Part shown: positions 45,747 through 58,086 of the stretch, one piece after another
Position numbering within the stretch: position 1 is the stretch's first letter
Layout of the letters: every line of letters starts with the position of its first letter
Assembly (NCBI RefSeq): GCF_000422545.1
Contig: NZ_AULZ01000001.1
Location: 419,728-483,727 of the forward strand
Length of the DNA: 64,000 bases
Source of the DNA: Desulfocurvibacter africanus subsp. africanus DSM 2603
Lineage (GTDB): Bacteria; Desulfobacterota; Desulfovibrionia; Desulfovibrionales; Desulfovibrionaceae
Direction of reading: 5' to 3'
The notes under the pieces: model-generated
Databases searched by the model: none
Told to the model about the DNA's origin: nothing
The model's input: only the letters and a program-made list of their open reading frames with translations
Program-made: the position numbers and the translations under genes

Positions 45747-46916
45747 ATGCATGCAAGCACATGCCGCTGCCCCGGTGCGACGCACACCGGCATCAGCCTG
45801 CCCCTGCCGTTGGCCGGCCGCGTAAACGCCCTGTGCCGCTACAGCCCGCCGGCCCATGTCGGGCCGCTGGTGGAGCCGGAGCAGGCAGTTGAGTACGTGC
45901 GCCAGGCCAAAGCCGCGCTGGGCGACATCGCGGCCGTAAGCATCACCGGACCGGGCGAGCCCATGGCCCAGCCAGGCAGGACGCTCCAGGCGCTGGTCGC
46001 CCTGCGCCAAGCCTTCCCGGAACTGGCCCTGCGCGTGTCCAGCAATGGCCTGGGCTTGGCCGAGCATGCCGAAACCCTGGCCAGGCTGAACGTCGGGCTT
46101 GTCACCTTGCGCGCTCATGCCGTCAGCGTGGATACGCTCACTCGGCTCTTCGCCTGGATACGGCCGAGCGTGCGCACCCTAACCATCAAGCTGGCCGCCG
46201 GTGAAATGCTGGCAGCCCAGGTTCTGGCTGTGCAGGCCCTGCACGGACAAGGCCTGAACGTGAAGGTGCACAGCCTGCTTGTACCCGGAATCAATGATGC
46301 CGAGATGGGCCCCCTGGCCAGGATCATGGCCGAGGCCGGTGCGAGCTGCATGCACGTGCACCCCTTCGCGCCCTTTGCGGGCGCTCCCGAGGATGCCCGG
46401 CCGCCTACGGCCGAGGAGTTGGGCAAGGCCCGAAACAAGGCCGGGAGCCACCTGGAGCAGATCGACGCCTGCCGGACCTGCGCCGGACAGGACAGCGCGA
46501 GCGCCCTGGCTGGATTGACCGCCAAGGCGGGCGGGCCGACGGCGGAGCGGCCATACGTGGCCGTGGCGACCACCGACGGAGCCGAGGTCAACGAGCATTT
46601 GGGCCGGGCCGTGCGGCTGCTGATCTATGGGGCCGATGGCGGCATGGGCCGCATGGTCGGCGTGCGACAGGCTCCCGAGCCGGGCGGCGGCGAGGAACGC
46701 TGGAAGAAGCTGGCCGAGACGCTTGCCGACTGCTGCGCCCTGCTGGTGGCCGATGCCGGCGAGACCCCGCGCGCGGCCCTGGCCGGACATGGCCTGCAAG
46801 TGCGCCGCGTGGGCGGCTTCATCGAGGACGCCGTGGCCGACGCCCTGGGTCTGAAGGGCCTGCAACGGAAAAAGAATCAAGACTGTAATCCCAGCATCGA
46901 CTCACAAGGAGATTGA
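45747..46916 (+). CDS. NifB-like protein with a degenerate radical-SAM motif, fused to a NifX-type domain
   Basis: The product has 389 residues. The first 240 follow the NifB plan: LPLPLAGRVNALCRYSPP sits where NifB has LPVAPxCNxxCxYC, then VSITGPGEPMAQPGRTLQ, the SAM-binding GPGxP motif, then CRTC. In the [4Fe-4S] motif two of three cysteines are replaced: V26, C30, S33. The following CxNESRPGV-type segment is gone. Residues about 275-370 form a NifX/NafY-type cofactor-binding domain (VATTDGAEVNEHLGRAVRL). NifB makes the 8Fe-9S-C precursor of FeMo-co; this copy should be unable to do SAM chemistry. It may carry cofactor, or be a decaying paralogue. Confidence 0.8.
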   Translation: MHASTCRCPGATHTGISLPLPLAGRVNALCRYSPPAHVGPLVEPEQAVEYVRQAKAALGDIAAVSITGPGEPMAQPGRTLQALVALRQAFPELALRVSSNGLGLAEHAETLARLNVGLVTLRAHAVSVDTLTRLFAWIRPSVRTLTIKLAAGEMLAAQVLAVQALHGQGLNVKVHSLLVPGINDAEMGPLARIMAEAGASCMHVHPFAPFAGAPEDARPPTAEELGKARNKAGSHLEQIDACRTCAGQDSASALAGLTAKAGGPTAERPYVAVATTDGAEVNEHLGRAVRLLIYGADGGMGRMVGVRQAPEPGGGEERWKKLAETLADCCALLVADAGETPRAALAGHGLQVRRVGGFIEDAVADALGLKGLQRKKNQDCNPSIDSQGD

Positions 46917-46917
46917 T

Positions 46918-47229
46918 ATGGCCAGCAAACCTTCCTGTCACATCCTGGTCTGCGCCAGCTTCCGAGTTTCCGGCGACCCCAAGGGCGTCTGCCACAAGAA
47001 GGGCTCAACCGGACTTCTGCAATACATCGAAGAGGGGCTGCTGGACCGGGGCATCGACGGCCTGGTCTGCGCCACGGGCTGCATGAAGCAGTGCGACGAC
47101 GGCCCCATCATGGTCGTCTACCCCCAAGGCCACTGGTACAAGGCCGTCGATAGCGAGGACAAGATCGACGAGATCCTCGAAGCCTGCGAAAACGGCGGGG
47201 CCGCCGAGGACCACCTGCTGTTCAAGTAG
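46918..47229 (+). CDS. Thioredoxin-like [2Fe-2S] ferredoxin
   Basis: The product has 103 residues. Four cysteine ligands follow the thioredoxin-like ferredoxin plan: C-x12-C (CASFRVSGDPKGVC) and C-x3-C (CATGCMKQC). Such proteins are regular members of nif clusters and may donate electrons to cofactor assembly or to NifH. AAGGAG precedes the ATG, which lies one base after the NifB-like stop. It is the last gene of the operon. Confidence 0.88.
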   Translation: MASKPSCHILVCASFRVSGDPKGVCHKKGSTGLLQYIEEGLLDRGIDGLVCATGCMKQCDDGPIMVVYPQGHWYKAVDSEDKIDEILEACENGGAAEDHLLFK

Positions 47230-47254
47230 CGCCTGTCGCACGAATTTTTATTTG

Positions 47255-47283
47255 GAAAGGCCGCCATGGCGGCCTTTCTTTGC
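47255..47283 (+). terminator. Terminator of the nif operon
   Basis: GAAAGGCCGCCATGGCGGCCTTTC is a perfect palindrome (47,255-47,278) followed by TTTGC. It lies 25 bases after the ferredoxin stop. Confidence 0.8.
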
Positions 47284-47398
47284 TTCATCCGGACGAAGAG
47301 TACTTCCGCCACGAGCACAACTCACGCCGCGTCATCCGGCAGGGGCAAGCGCGCGCTGGATCAAAACCGTGCCCATCGGCCTGAAACCTGCCTGGTCA

Positions 47399-47525
47399 AG
47401 AGCAGATTGCTTTTAAGACGCCCGCTCCTGCGTTGACGGCGCAAGTGAATTGCGCCTACGCCTACGCGGCGGCAAGCCATGCCGACGCATGGCTTGCAGA
47501 GCATTTTCAAAAGCAAAATGCTCTA
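47399..47525 (-). repeat. Palindromic repeat family, copy 3
   Basis: A full 127-base copy in reverse orientation to copies 2 and 5. It lies between the convergent ferredoxin (plus) and endonuclease-family (minus) genes. Its last three bases, CTA, are the TAG stop of the endonuclease-family gene. Confidence 0.9.
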
Positions 47526-48581
47526 CTCGGCTCTGCGCAGCGTGTCCCGCGCTTCTTCATGGTCTTGCTCATCCGCTTTCGGCGATTCCTGGCTCAACCT
47601 GCCCTCCGGCTCCAGGCTGAACTCCGCGTACACTGGGAAGTGGTCCGAGCCGATATCGGGCAATCGCTTGAATTCCACGAGCCGCAGGCTCCGGGAGTGA
47701 AATACGTGGTCCAGGGGATAGCGCAAAAAGGGCAACGCCACGGGGTAGGTTGGGAAGTGGCCCCGTCCGACGCGCGGATCGAGCATCTCTGATATGCGCC
47801 GGAACAGGCGGGTCGTGTGCGACCAAGCCACATCGTTCAGATCTCCCATGACGATGACGGGATGCTCGGAGTCGCGAGCTTCCCTGGCAATGAGGACAAG
47901 CTCGGCGTCGCGCTCAGTGGTGCCTCCGGACTGTGGCTTGGGCGGCTTGGGATGCAGGCCATGTATTTCCACGACTTCGCCCGACACGAGGCTGGCCAGG
48001 CCGTGGATGGACGGCACATCAGGTTCCACAAGATACCGCACGCGCGCGTCGATCAGCTCCAGCCGTGAGAAGAGCGCAATGCCGTAGGTATTCTCCAGAG
48101 ATTGCCCGACATGGTGCGGATAGCTGGATCGCAGGTCGGACAGTTCGTCCATCCAGCGTCCGTTGACTTCCAGCAGGAGCACCATGTCCGGGGACAGTTC
48201 CGCCAACAACCGCAGCAGCGGCTGTGGATCATCGTTGTCCTGGAGCACGTTGGCGACGATGATGCTCAGCTTCCGGGCCGGATCGTCTCTGTCGGCAGGC
48301 AGGGATTCGAGGCGCACCAGAGGCGTGTAGGGCACGATCCTGTATGCGTCCAGCGCGAGGCTTACAGCCAGGAACAGCACGAGCGCTAGCTTATGCAGCG
48401 GCCAGCCAGGTGTCGTGAACGACAGAAGCAGCATGGTGGCGAGGCCAAATATGGCGAACTGGAGCCTGGGGAAGTCCCAACCCCTTATCCACCATGCGTC
48501 GGACTTAAGGAGAGGGAGAATCGCGGACGCGACATAGAAGACCGCACTCCCCTGGATAAGCCATTTCCATATTCCCGACAC
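47523..48581 (-). CDS. Membrane-anchored endonuclease/exonuclease/phosphatase family protein
   Basis: The product has 352 residues with a GTG start. Three membrane segments occupy about 8-95. The catalytic domain (about 105-325) has IIVANVLQDNDD, LLLEVNGRW (metal glutamate), VIVMGDLNDVAWS and the terminal IGSDHFPV motif (SDHxP). Related membrane-anchored proteins are phosphodiesterases acting on lipids or sugar phosphates; the substrate is unknown. The C-terminal tail is very acidic and Glu-rich. The stop is supplied by repeat copy 3. Confidence 0.85.
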   Translation of the reverse strand: MSGIWKWLIQGSAVFYVASAILPLLKSDAWWIRGWDFPRLQFAIFGLATMLLLSFTTPGWPLHKLALVLFLAVSLALDAYRIVPYTPLVRLESLPADRDDPARKLSIIVANVLQDNDDPQPLLRLLAELSPDMVLLLEVNGRWMDELSDLRSSYPHHVGQSLENTYGIALFSRLELIDARVRYLVEPDVPSIHGLASLVSGEVVEIHGLHPKPPKPQSGGTTERDAELVLIAREARDSEHPVIVMGDLNDVAWSHTTRLFRRISEMLDPRVGRGHFPTYPVALPFLRYPLDHVFHSRSLRLVEFKRLPDIGSDHFPVYAEFSLEPEGRLSQESPKADEQDHEEARDTLRRAE

Positions 48582-48989
48582 GACGCTATCCGCCTTGCCC
48601 TTGCAGTCCGTCCGCCAAACCCGGCCGCAATCGGCCCTGGCCTCCGACCCAATGCCTCCAGCCCGATACCTGCCACCCCATCCTTAGCACATTAGGCAGG
48701 AATGGGCCGTGATATTCACACGCCTCGATACAGAGCATGTATAGACCCGGCCTGATGGAATTTGCGCTTTCGCTCCCACCTATCAGCACGTTTCCTAACC
48801 CGCCCATGGTTTCCAGCGTGTTGCCGCGAACCTCCTGGCGCCCGTAGCGCTGTCCGCAAAAGACTCGACGGTCTGCCACGCCGGCCCGCACAGTCCGGCA
48901 GGTATGGGCCGTGCAATGCACCTCTTGCCCGCCGCGCACTTTCAGCCGGCGAGCGCATCGGGATCGCAACCAACTCCAAGGAATCCTTC
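48582..48989. other. Divergent intergenic region
   Basis: There are 408 bases between the endonuclease-family gene (minus) and the protease (plus). It is GC-rich. A plus-strand frame runs through it into the protease but lacks signal-peptide features and a ribosome site. I saw no clear promoter or hairpin. Confidence 0.5.
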
Positions 48990-50645
48990 TTGAAAGCCTT
49001 GCTTGCCGCTATGGCGACGTTGCTCATTTGCGTGGGTCAGCCGTCCCTTGTCTTGTCCCAAGGACCAGAAATGGCGCCAGTGAACCCGGATTTTGCGCAC
49101 TTCCTGGAACTCAGGGAAAAACAGCCGCTGTTGCAGTCCGGAGAATTCGACTTCGAACTTGATTCGCAGCCGGACGATCTCTCGTTCGGCTATGTGCCCC
49201 CGCCTGTGGACATCGAGCCCTGGACCAAGTCGCAGCCGGAATTGATCCTGCAGTCCGCCCTGCCCGCACGCTTCGATCTGCGCGATATCGGCCGCCTGAC
49301 TTCCGTGAAAAACCAGGGAGGCTGCGGAGCCTGCTGGGCTTTCGCCATGCTCGGCAGCATCGAATCCAACCTGATGCCCGACGAGAACTGGAACTTTTCC
49401 GAAGACAACATGAAGAATCTTCATGGCTTCAACTACGATGCCTGCGAAGGCGGCAACCACATGATGGCCACGGCCTATCTCGCCCGAGGCATGGGACCGG
49501 TGCTGGAAAGTGAGGACGTCTACGAGACCGGCAGCAGAAGTTCGCCCATATTCCCGGCGCGCAAGTGGATCAGAAACGTTGTATTCCTCCCCAAACGCAC
49601 GGGCTCGCAGGACAATGACGCCATCAAGCGGGCGGTGATGACCCATGGCGGGGTCTACGTCAGCCTCTACATGACCACTTCCTCGTCCTGGTACAATTCA
49701 ACCAATAAGGCCCTGTACTACGCCGGCAGCAGCAAGCCCAACCACGCGGTGGTCGTCGTGGGCTGGGACGATAACTATCCAGCGGCAAACTTCCCGTCCC
49801 GACCCGCAGGCGACGGAGCCTTCATCATCAAGAACAGCTACGGCACGCACTTTGGCCAAAGCGGCTATTTCTACGTATCCTACCATGACCTCACGCTGGC
49901 CAAGCAGGGTTCGTCGGCTTACAGCTTTGGCGCAACCCCGGCGGGCGGCTACGCCAACGTCTACCAGCATGATTTCCTGGGCTGGACCTCGACCTACGGA
50001 TTCAGAAGCACCGACGTCTCCTACGCGAGTATATTCCAAGCTAAGACAAGCGAGGAAATCTTCGCCGTCTCCACGTATTCGGCGTTCCCCGGCACGCGCT
50101 ACACCATCTCTGTCTACCGCGATCCGGCGGACGGCATCGAAGACCCTGGAGGGCCCGAGACCGAAGTGAGCGGCGTATTCCCCGAAGCCGGTTTATTCAC
50201 CGTGGACCTGCCCCGCCCCGTGCGTATGGAGCCATGCGAGGCTTTTTCCGTCGTGGTGGAAATCAGCGCTCCGACCGGCGCGCGATACATCATCCCGGTG
50301 GAAAAAGCCTTTGCCGGATACTCCACCGGGGCTACCGCCAAGGCTGGACAGAGCGTTGCCCGCCGCAGCGGCGGGAACTGGTACGATTTCGGGGCCGAAG
50401 GGCTGGACGTGTGCATCAAGGCCTTCGGTCGTCCCATCGCAGGGCAAACGGATTCAGATCAGACACTCTGTCCCGAACTGGCGCCCGTTATCGTCAGGGG
50501 TGGAAAGGACGGCGGAGGCGGTGGCGGAGGTGGCGGCTGCTCGCTTTCGTCCGCGGCCCGGCTGGGGCCCGAGTGGCTGTTGCTGCCGGGCGCCCTGCTC
50601 GTCAGCCGGATATGGAGGAGATTCGGCCGTGGGAGAAGGCGATAA
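48990..50645 (+). CDS. Secreted papain-like (C1) cysteine protease with C-terminal sorting-type tail
   Basis: I place the start at the TTG at 48990: AGGA lies seven bases upstream and it yields a classical signal peptide (MKALLAAMATLLICVGQPSL). The product then has 551 residues. The catalytic set is complete: Q109, C115 (NQGGCGACWAF), H252 (NHAVVVVGW) and N282 (KNSYG). Residues about 330-480 form a beta-sandwich (lectin-like) domain common in bacterial C1 proteases. The end is unusual: nine glycines, CSLSS, a hydrophobic stretch (WLLLPGALLV) and an Arg-rich tail, the plan of Gly-rich/Cys CTERM sorting signals. It is probably exported and anchored or processed at the surface. Confidence 0.85.
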   Translation: MKALLAAMATLLICVGQPSLVLSQGPEMAPVNPDFAHFLELREKQPLLQSGEFDFELDSQPDDLSFGYVPPPVDIEPWTKSQPELILQSALPARFDLRDIGRLTSVKNQGGCGACWAFAMLGSIESNLMPDENWNFSEDNMKNLHGFNYDACEGGNHMMATAYLARGMGPVLESEDVYETGSRSSPIFPARKWIRNVVFLPKRTGSQDNDAIKRAVMTHGGVYVSLYMTTSSSWYNSTNKALYYAGSSKPNHAVVVVGWDDNYPAANFPSRPAGDGAFIIKNSYGTHFGQSGYFYVSYHDLTLAKQGSSAYSFGATPAGGYANVYQHDFLGWTSTYGFRSTDVSYASIFQAKTSEEIFAVSTYSAFPGTRYTISVYRDPADGIEDPGGPETEVSGVFPEAGLFTVDLPRPVRMEPCEAFSVVVEISAPTGARYIIPVEKAFAGYSTGATAKAGQSVARRSGGNWYDFGAEGLDVCIKAFGRPIAGQTDSDQTLCPELAPVIVRGGKDGGGGGGGGGCSLSSAARLGPEWLLLPGALLVSRIWRRFGRGRRR

Positions 50646-50648
50646 CTT

Positions 50649-50777
50649 TAGAGCAGATCGCTTTTAAGACGCCCGCTCCGGCGCCCGCGGCGCAAGTGAA
50701 TTGCGCCTGCGCCGAAGCTAGCGGCAAGCCATGCCGACGCATGGCTTGCAGAGCATTTTCAAAAGCAAAATGCTCTA
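50649..50777 (-). repeat. Palindromic repeat family, copy 4
   Basis: A full 129-base copy, in reverse orientation. It starts four bases after the protease stop and ends 79 bases before the convergent beta-barrel gene stop. Ends are TAGAGCAGATCGCTTTT and its partner AAAAGCAAAATGCTCTA. Confidence 0.92.
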
Positions 50778-50856
50778 ACGGCATTCTTCCGAAATGTCTT
50801 CTCTTCTCCCGTTGGCCTGCCAGAGCGAGCCTCCAGCGCAGTGTGCTAACCCTGGC

Positions 50857-51561
50857 CTAAAAGTGCCACACCAAACCCAAGGTGGCGTCCAGCACGCTCG
50901 GGTAGATGGATTCATCCCAATACTGACGCGCGCCGCTGATGTATTCGTACTCAAGCGGCGCATAGAGCGTGTAGCCCACCTCGGTGCGCATGCCCAAGTG
51001 ATCGGTGATGGCGTACTCGTATCCCAGGCCCACGCTCGCGCCGCCGAGCACCGGCTTCTCCTCGCTGCCCCAATTATCGTCATCGCAGTCATCGTCATCC
51101 TGATCGCAATCGCAGCAGCCGTTTTCGAACTCGTAGTCGTAGCCGGTTCGGTTGTCGTATTCGAACAGGCCGACGCGCAAGCCCAGCATTGTGTAGAGCA
51201 GGTGGTTGTCGGCGATCACGCCGCCGATGCGGATGCGCGCGCCGAAGGACCAATTGAGGTCCAGGGTTTCCTCGGAGGTCGGATCGGCGGACAGGCCATG
51301 GTAGGCAGCGTCGATTTCGCCGCCAAGATAGAAGGCATCCTTGATGGCCCCGCCTCCGCCGAAAAAGATGCCGCCGGTGGGGCCGAGACCCCAGTCGCCC
51401 TGATCGTCCTGTTCATCGTTGTCTGCGTCTTCCAACTCCATGTACGTGTGGAGCGCGCCAAGGCCAGCCTGACCTCCGACATAGAAGCCGTCGAATGGCG
51501 TGGCCGCCGCGGCCAAGGTCGGCAGGATCATCATGCTCAGGCACAGGAGTATGGATTTCAT
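50857..51561 (-). CDS. Outer-membrane beta-barrel protein with Cys/Asp-rich loop
   Basis: The product has 234 residues from the ATG at 51561 (AAGGAG upstream). A signal peptide ends near TLAAAA. The rest alternates as in eight-stranded barrels (FYVGGQAGLGALHTY, SFGARIRIGGVIADN, GLGYEYAITDHLGMR) and ends in aromatic VWHF, the outer-membrane assembly signal. Between two strands lies an unusual loop (148-163) with four cysteines and ten aspartates (GCCDCDQDDDDCDDD). It could bind divalent metal or be disulfide-linked; the role is unknown. Confidence 0.82.
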   Translation of the reverse strand: MKSILLCLSMMILPTLAAAATPFDGFYVGGQAGLGALHTYMELEDADNDEQDDQGDWGLGPTGGIFFGGGGAIKDAFYLGGEIDAAYHGLSADPTSEETLDLNWSFGARIRIGGVIADNHLLYTMLGLRVGLFEYDNRTGYDYEFENGCCDCDQDDDDCDDDNWGSEEKPVLGGASVGLGYEYAITDHLGMRTEVGYTLYAPLEYEYISGARQYWDESIYPSVLDATLGLVWHF

Positions 51562-51674
51562 GGTGCGCTCCTTGGAGGGGCTGTTGGAAAAAGCGCATGC
51601 AGGGCATGGACCTGCCATTAGGAAACACAGGCCGTAATTTATACATACAATCACATTTGCAGGCAATGACTTCA

Positions 51675-51709
51675 ACGGCCGGTCGGGCATGCAATGCCCG
51701 ACCGGCCGT
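51675..51709 (-). terminator. Perfect hairpin downstream of the beta-helix gene
   Basis: A 16-base arm (51,675-51,690) pairs perfectly with 51,694-51,709 around GCA. It lies 32 bases beyond the stop of the beta-helix gene. No T-run follows on the minus strand. Confidence 0.65.
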
Positions 51710-51740
51710 CGTGGTCTGAAGGCCATGATGTTCCAGTTCG

Positions 51741-53138
51741 TCAGCTGCTCAATCCGCGCTCATCCATGCCCATGTCCGGCCGCGGGCCAATGATGCGGCG
51801 GTCGCTTTCGAAGTCGCGATACGGGAAATATGGGCAGCGGAACTGCGCCTCGTCTATGCACGGGCTGTCCGGCCCCAGGCGGAAGTCTAGGGTCTCGGGG
51901 TTCACGAAAGCCGGGGGCGCATCGATGTTGCCGGTTCCAACATGGCCGCCCTCGATATCGGAGTAGCTGACCGTAGCGCCCCGCACCAGCAGGCTGTCGG
52001 AGCCTCCCAGCAGTTCGTTGCTCCAGATGATGGAGTTATACACCGCGGCAGTGCCGTAGCCCTGGACGATCTCCGAATAGCCCGTGTTGCCGTACAGGGT
52101 GCAGTGCACCAGGCTAGAGCTCTCCAGTTGGCACGCTCCGGCGGCTTCGGCGGTGTTCCCGACGAAGAGGCAGTTGGTAAATACCGATCCCGAGGCGATG
52201 GCGGCCCCTGCTATATCGGCCGCATTGTTCACGAACTGGCAGTTCACTGCGCGCATATTGACCGCGCTGATGGCTCCGCCCGCGTTGCTCACGGAGTTGT
52301 CGTTGAACTTGCAGCCTACGAGAGTCAGATTTCCATCGCCGGCGTGGATGGCCCCGCCGCCGAAACGGGCCGCGTTGCCCTCGAAGATGCTGTGGCCGAT
52401 CAACGCGCTGGAGCCCGGATGAATGAAGATGGCCCCTCCCTCGGTCCTGCTGTTGCCGACGAAGCTCGACCTGAGGATGGTGGCGCTGGACTGTTCAAGA
52501 TCCAGCGCGCCTCCGCCCGATGGGTCGCTCAGCACCCGGTTGTCGCGCAGGGTGCAGCCCACCAGCAGCAGTGAGGACTGCTCCGCGCAGATGCCCGAGC
52601 AGGTGCTCCCGTTGTTCTCCCGGATAGTACAATGCCGCAGTATCAGCCGCGCTCCCAGCACATGGATGCCGCCCCCGCCGACGAAGCTGTAAGTGCCATC
52701 ACCGTCGTTGCCCCGCTGGATCGTCAGGCCGTTAATGACGGTTGTCTGCGTGACGTACAGACACAGGGTGGCGTCATTGCCATCGATGACCGTCGGGTTC
52801 GCCGCAATATCGCGTTGCGCCGGACTGCTCTCCCCGCCCGCGAATCCGCCGACGAGCGAAATGGGCACATCCGGGGCCAGCGTCGCGTCGAGCAGGTAGG
52901 TGCCGGTCTTGATCCAGACCTGATCCCAGGCTTGCGCCGCGTCCAGGGATTCCTGGATGGTCCTGAAGGGCTGGCTCCAGCTTCCGCCATGGCCGGAACT
53001 CTGCACGGTTCCGTCCACGAACCAGATCCTGGCCCAGGAGGACGACGCGGTCCCATGCACCAACAGCGCACAAGCCAGCGTGGACAGGATTACAAGCTGA
53101 AGTGCCCGTGAAATATGCCTGGGTTCAGTTGTGTACAT
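51741..53138 (-). CDS. Secreted right-handed beta-helix protein
   Basis: The product has 465 residues from the ATG at 53138, after AAGGAGG. A signal peptide ends near SSSWA. The N-terminus of the mature protein has WSQPFRTIQESLDAA, typical of beta-helix proteins. At least eight turns follow, with repeats like GGGGIHVL.. HCTIREN, GGAIFIHPGSSALIGHSIFEGN and GGAIHAGDGNLTLVGCKFNDN. The C-terminal FVNPETLDFRLGPDSPCID and DMGMDE are usual caps. It is probably a surface or secreted carbohydrate-active or adhesin protein. Confidence 0.87.
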   Translation of the reverse strand: MYTTEPRHISRALQLVILSTLACALLVHGTASSSWARIWFVDGTVQSSGHGGSWSQPFRTIQESLDAAQAWDQVWIKTGTYLLDATLAPDVPISLVGGFAGGESSPAQRDIAANPTVIDGNDATLCLYVTQTTVINGLTIQRGNDGDGTYSFVGGGGIHVLGARLILRHCTIRENNGSTCSGICAEQSSLLLVGCTLRDNRVLSDPSGGGALDLEQSSATILRSSFVGNSRTEGGAIFIHPGSSALIGHSIFEGNAARFGGGAIHAGDGNLTLVGCKFNDNSVSNAGGAISAVNMRAVNCQFVNNAADIAGAAIASGSVFTNCLFVGNTAEAAGACQLESSSLVHCTLYGNTGYSEIVQGYGTAAVYNSIIWSNELLGGSDSLLVRGATVSYSDIEGGHVGTGNIDAPPAFVNPETLDFRLGPDSPCIDEAQFRCPYFPYRDFESDRRIIGPRPDMGMDERGLSS

Positions 53139-53498
53139 GGATTCCCTCCTTGCAGGTTCGAATGCAGCCTGTGCGGCGACTCTTTCCACGCTACCGGGGG
53201 AGCGCTGCGAACGTAAGAGTGGGAGGGACGACGAGCGCGGAGTGGGACCATTTGCGAACTGCACGGCTTGGAAGACACTCCCCATTCTCGCTTTCATAGC
53301 TTGCATTGGCTTGCAAGGCGACTAGCAATGCGCGCTGGATAAATAAGCTTGGAAAGGCCGTTGCCGAACGTACGGCAGGCGGGAGAATGCCGCGCGGAGG
53401 GCCTCCATTGGCGGGCATGCCGCCTCAAGCCATGGACCACGCGCAGCCGGCAGGGCGGAAGTCCTGGATTCCCGCCTGATTTCAGACTACACTTGCGC
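53139..53498. other. Divergent intergenic region
   Basis: There are 360 bases between the beta-helix gene (minus) and the TIM-barrel gene (plus). A short AT-rich run occurs at 53,335-53,350. No ribosome site, promoter or repeat is clear, and the frames present have no recognisable product. Confidence 0.5.
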
Positions 53499-54317
53499 AT
53501 GCCATTCTTCGTCAACCTGCCGATCCGCTACGTGGCCCAGGACCCGTCCTGGCTCGACATGTTCGTGTCCCTGCGCCTGAATCCCGAGCTGGGCATCGAC
53601 GCCTGGGCCATCGACGAACTGGACGCTCGCTTCCACGACGATCTCATCCGTCGGCTGGACGAGGCCGGGCTGGCCCGCTCCACGCACCTGCCGTTCATGG
53701 ACCTGCGGCCCGGCAGCACCGACCCGCTCATCCTGACTGCCACGCGCGACCGGCTGCGCCGGGCCATGGCCCTGGCCAAGCGCTACGGCGCGGCGCACAT
53801 GATCGCGCACAGCGGCCTGCCCGCCGGCGCGGACCAGCCTTTTATCGAAAGCTGGCTGGTGCGCGCCACGGCCACCTGGTCCATGCTGCTGCGCGAGTGG
53901 CCCGACCATGCGCCGTTCTATTTGGAGAACATCTACGATCCTAACCCCGAGCCTCTGTGCAGGCTCGTGGATGGGCTGGCCGACCCGCAGGCGGGATTGG
54001 TGTTCGACGCGGGCCATTGGCACAGCTTCTCCGGCGGAGCAAAACGGCGCGATATGCGCCAGTGGCTGGAGCGCATGGGTCCGCGCCTGCGCCAGCTGCA
54101 CCTGCACGACAACAGCGGCGCGGGCGACGAGCACGTGGGTATGGGACAGGGGGATATTCCTTGGCCGGAGCTGTTCGGATTCCTGCAGGAGCAGGGGCTC
54201 ACGCCCGGCGTGACCTTCGAACCGCACTCGCGCGAGGACTTCAACCAAAGCCTTGCCTTCGTGGCCGCGCACCCCGAGTGGTTCCAGCGTCTGGGAGTCG
54301 CGCCGGGAACAGCCTGA
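53499..54317 (+). CDS. Xylose isomerase-like TIM-barrel protein (CbiR-like possible)
   Basis: The product has 272 residues from the ATG at 53499; no strong ribosome site precedes it. It belongs to the AP-endonuclease-2/xylose isomerase-like superfamily. STHLPFMDLRPG, MIAHSGLPAG, FYLENIYDPN (metal glutamate), LVFDAGHWHS and LHLHDNSGAGDEH give the metal-binding set, ending VTFEPHS. Members include sugar epimerases and the cobamide-remodelling enzyme CbiR. The length and GDEHVGMGQGDI motif fit either, and there is no cobalamin neighbour to decide. Confidence 0.75.
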   Translation: MPFFVNLPIRYVAQDPSWLDMFVSLRLNPELGIDAWAIDELDARFHDDLIRRLDEAGLARSTHLPFMDLRPGSTDPLILTATRDRLRRAMALAKRYGAAHMIAHSGLPAGADQPFIESWLVRATATWSMLLREWPDHAPFYLENIYDPNPEPLCRLVDGLADPQAGLVFDAGHWHSFSGGAKRRDMRQWLERMGPRLRQLHLHDNSGAGDEHVGMGQGDIPWPELFGFLQEQGLTPGVTFEPHSREDFNQSLAFVAAHPEWFQRLGVAPGTA

Positions 54318-54384
54318 TCCCTGGAGCGGCCCAGCCTCCTCCGGCCCTCTGGCCGCCTGGAGCGCCTGCGGGTTGTCATGCGAG

Positions 54385-58086
<3,702 letters not shown>

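Noticed and set aside
42555..46118. Very long antisense open frame (about 1,187 codons) opposite nifD and nifK
   Set aside because: It is a product of GC-rich codon bias: the frame mirrors real codons of nifDK, has no ribosome site and shows Leu/Val/His/Gly/Ala-rich composition without domains.
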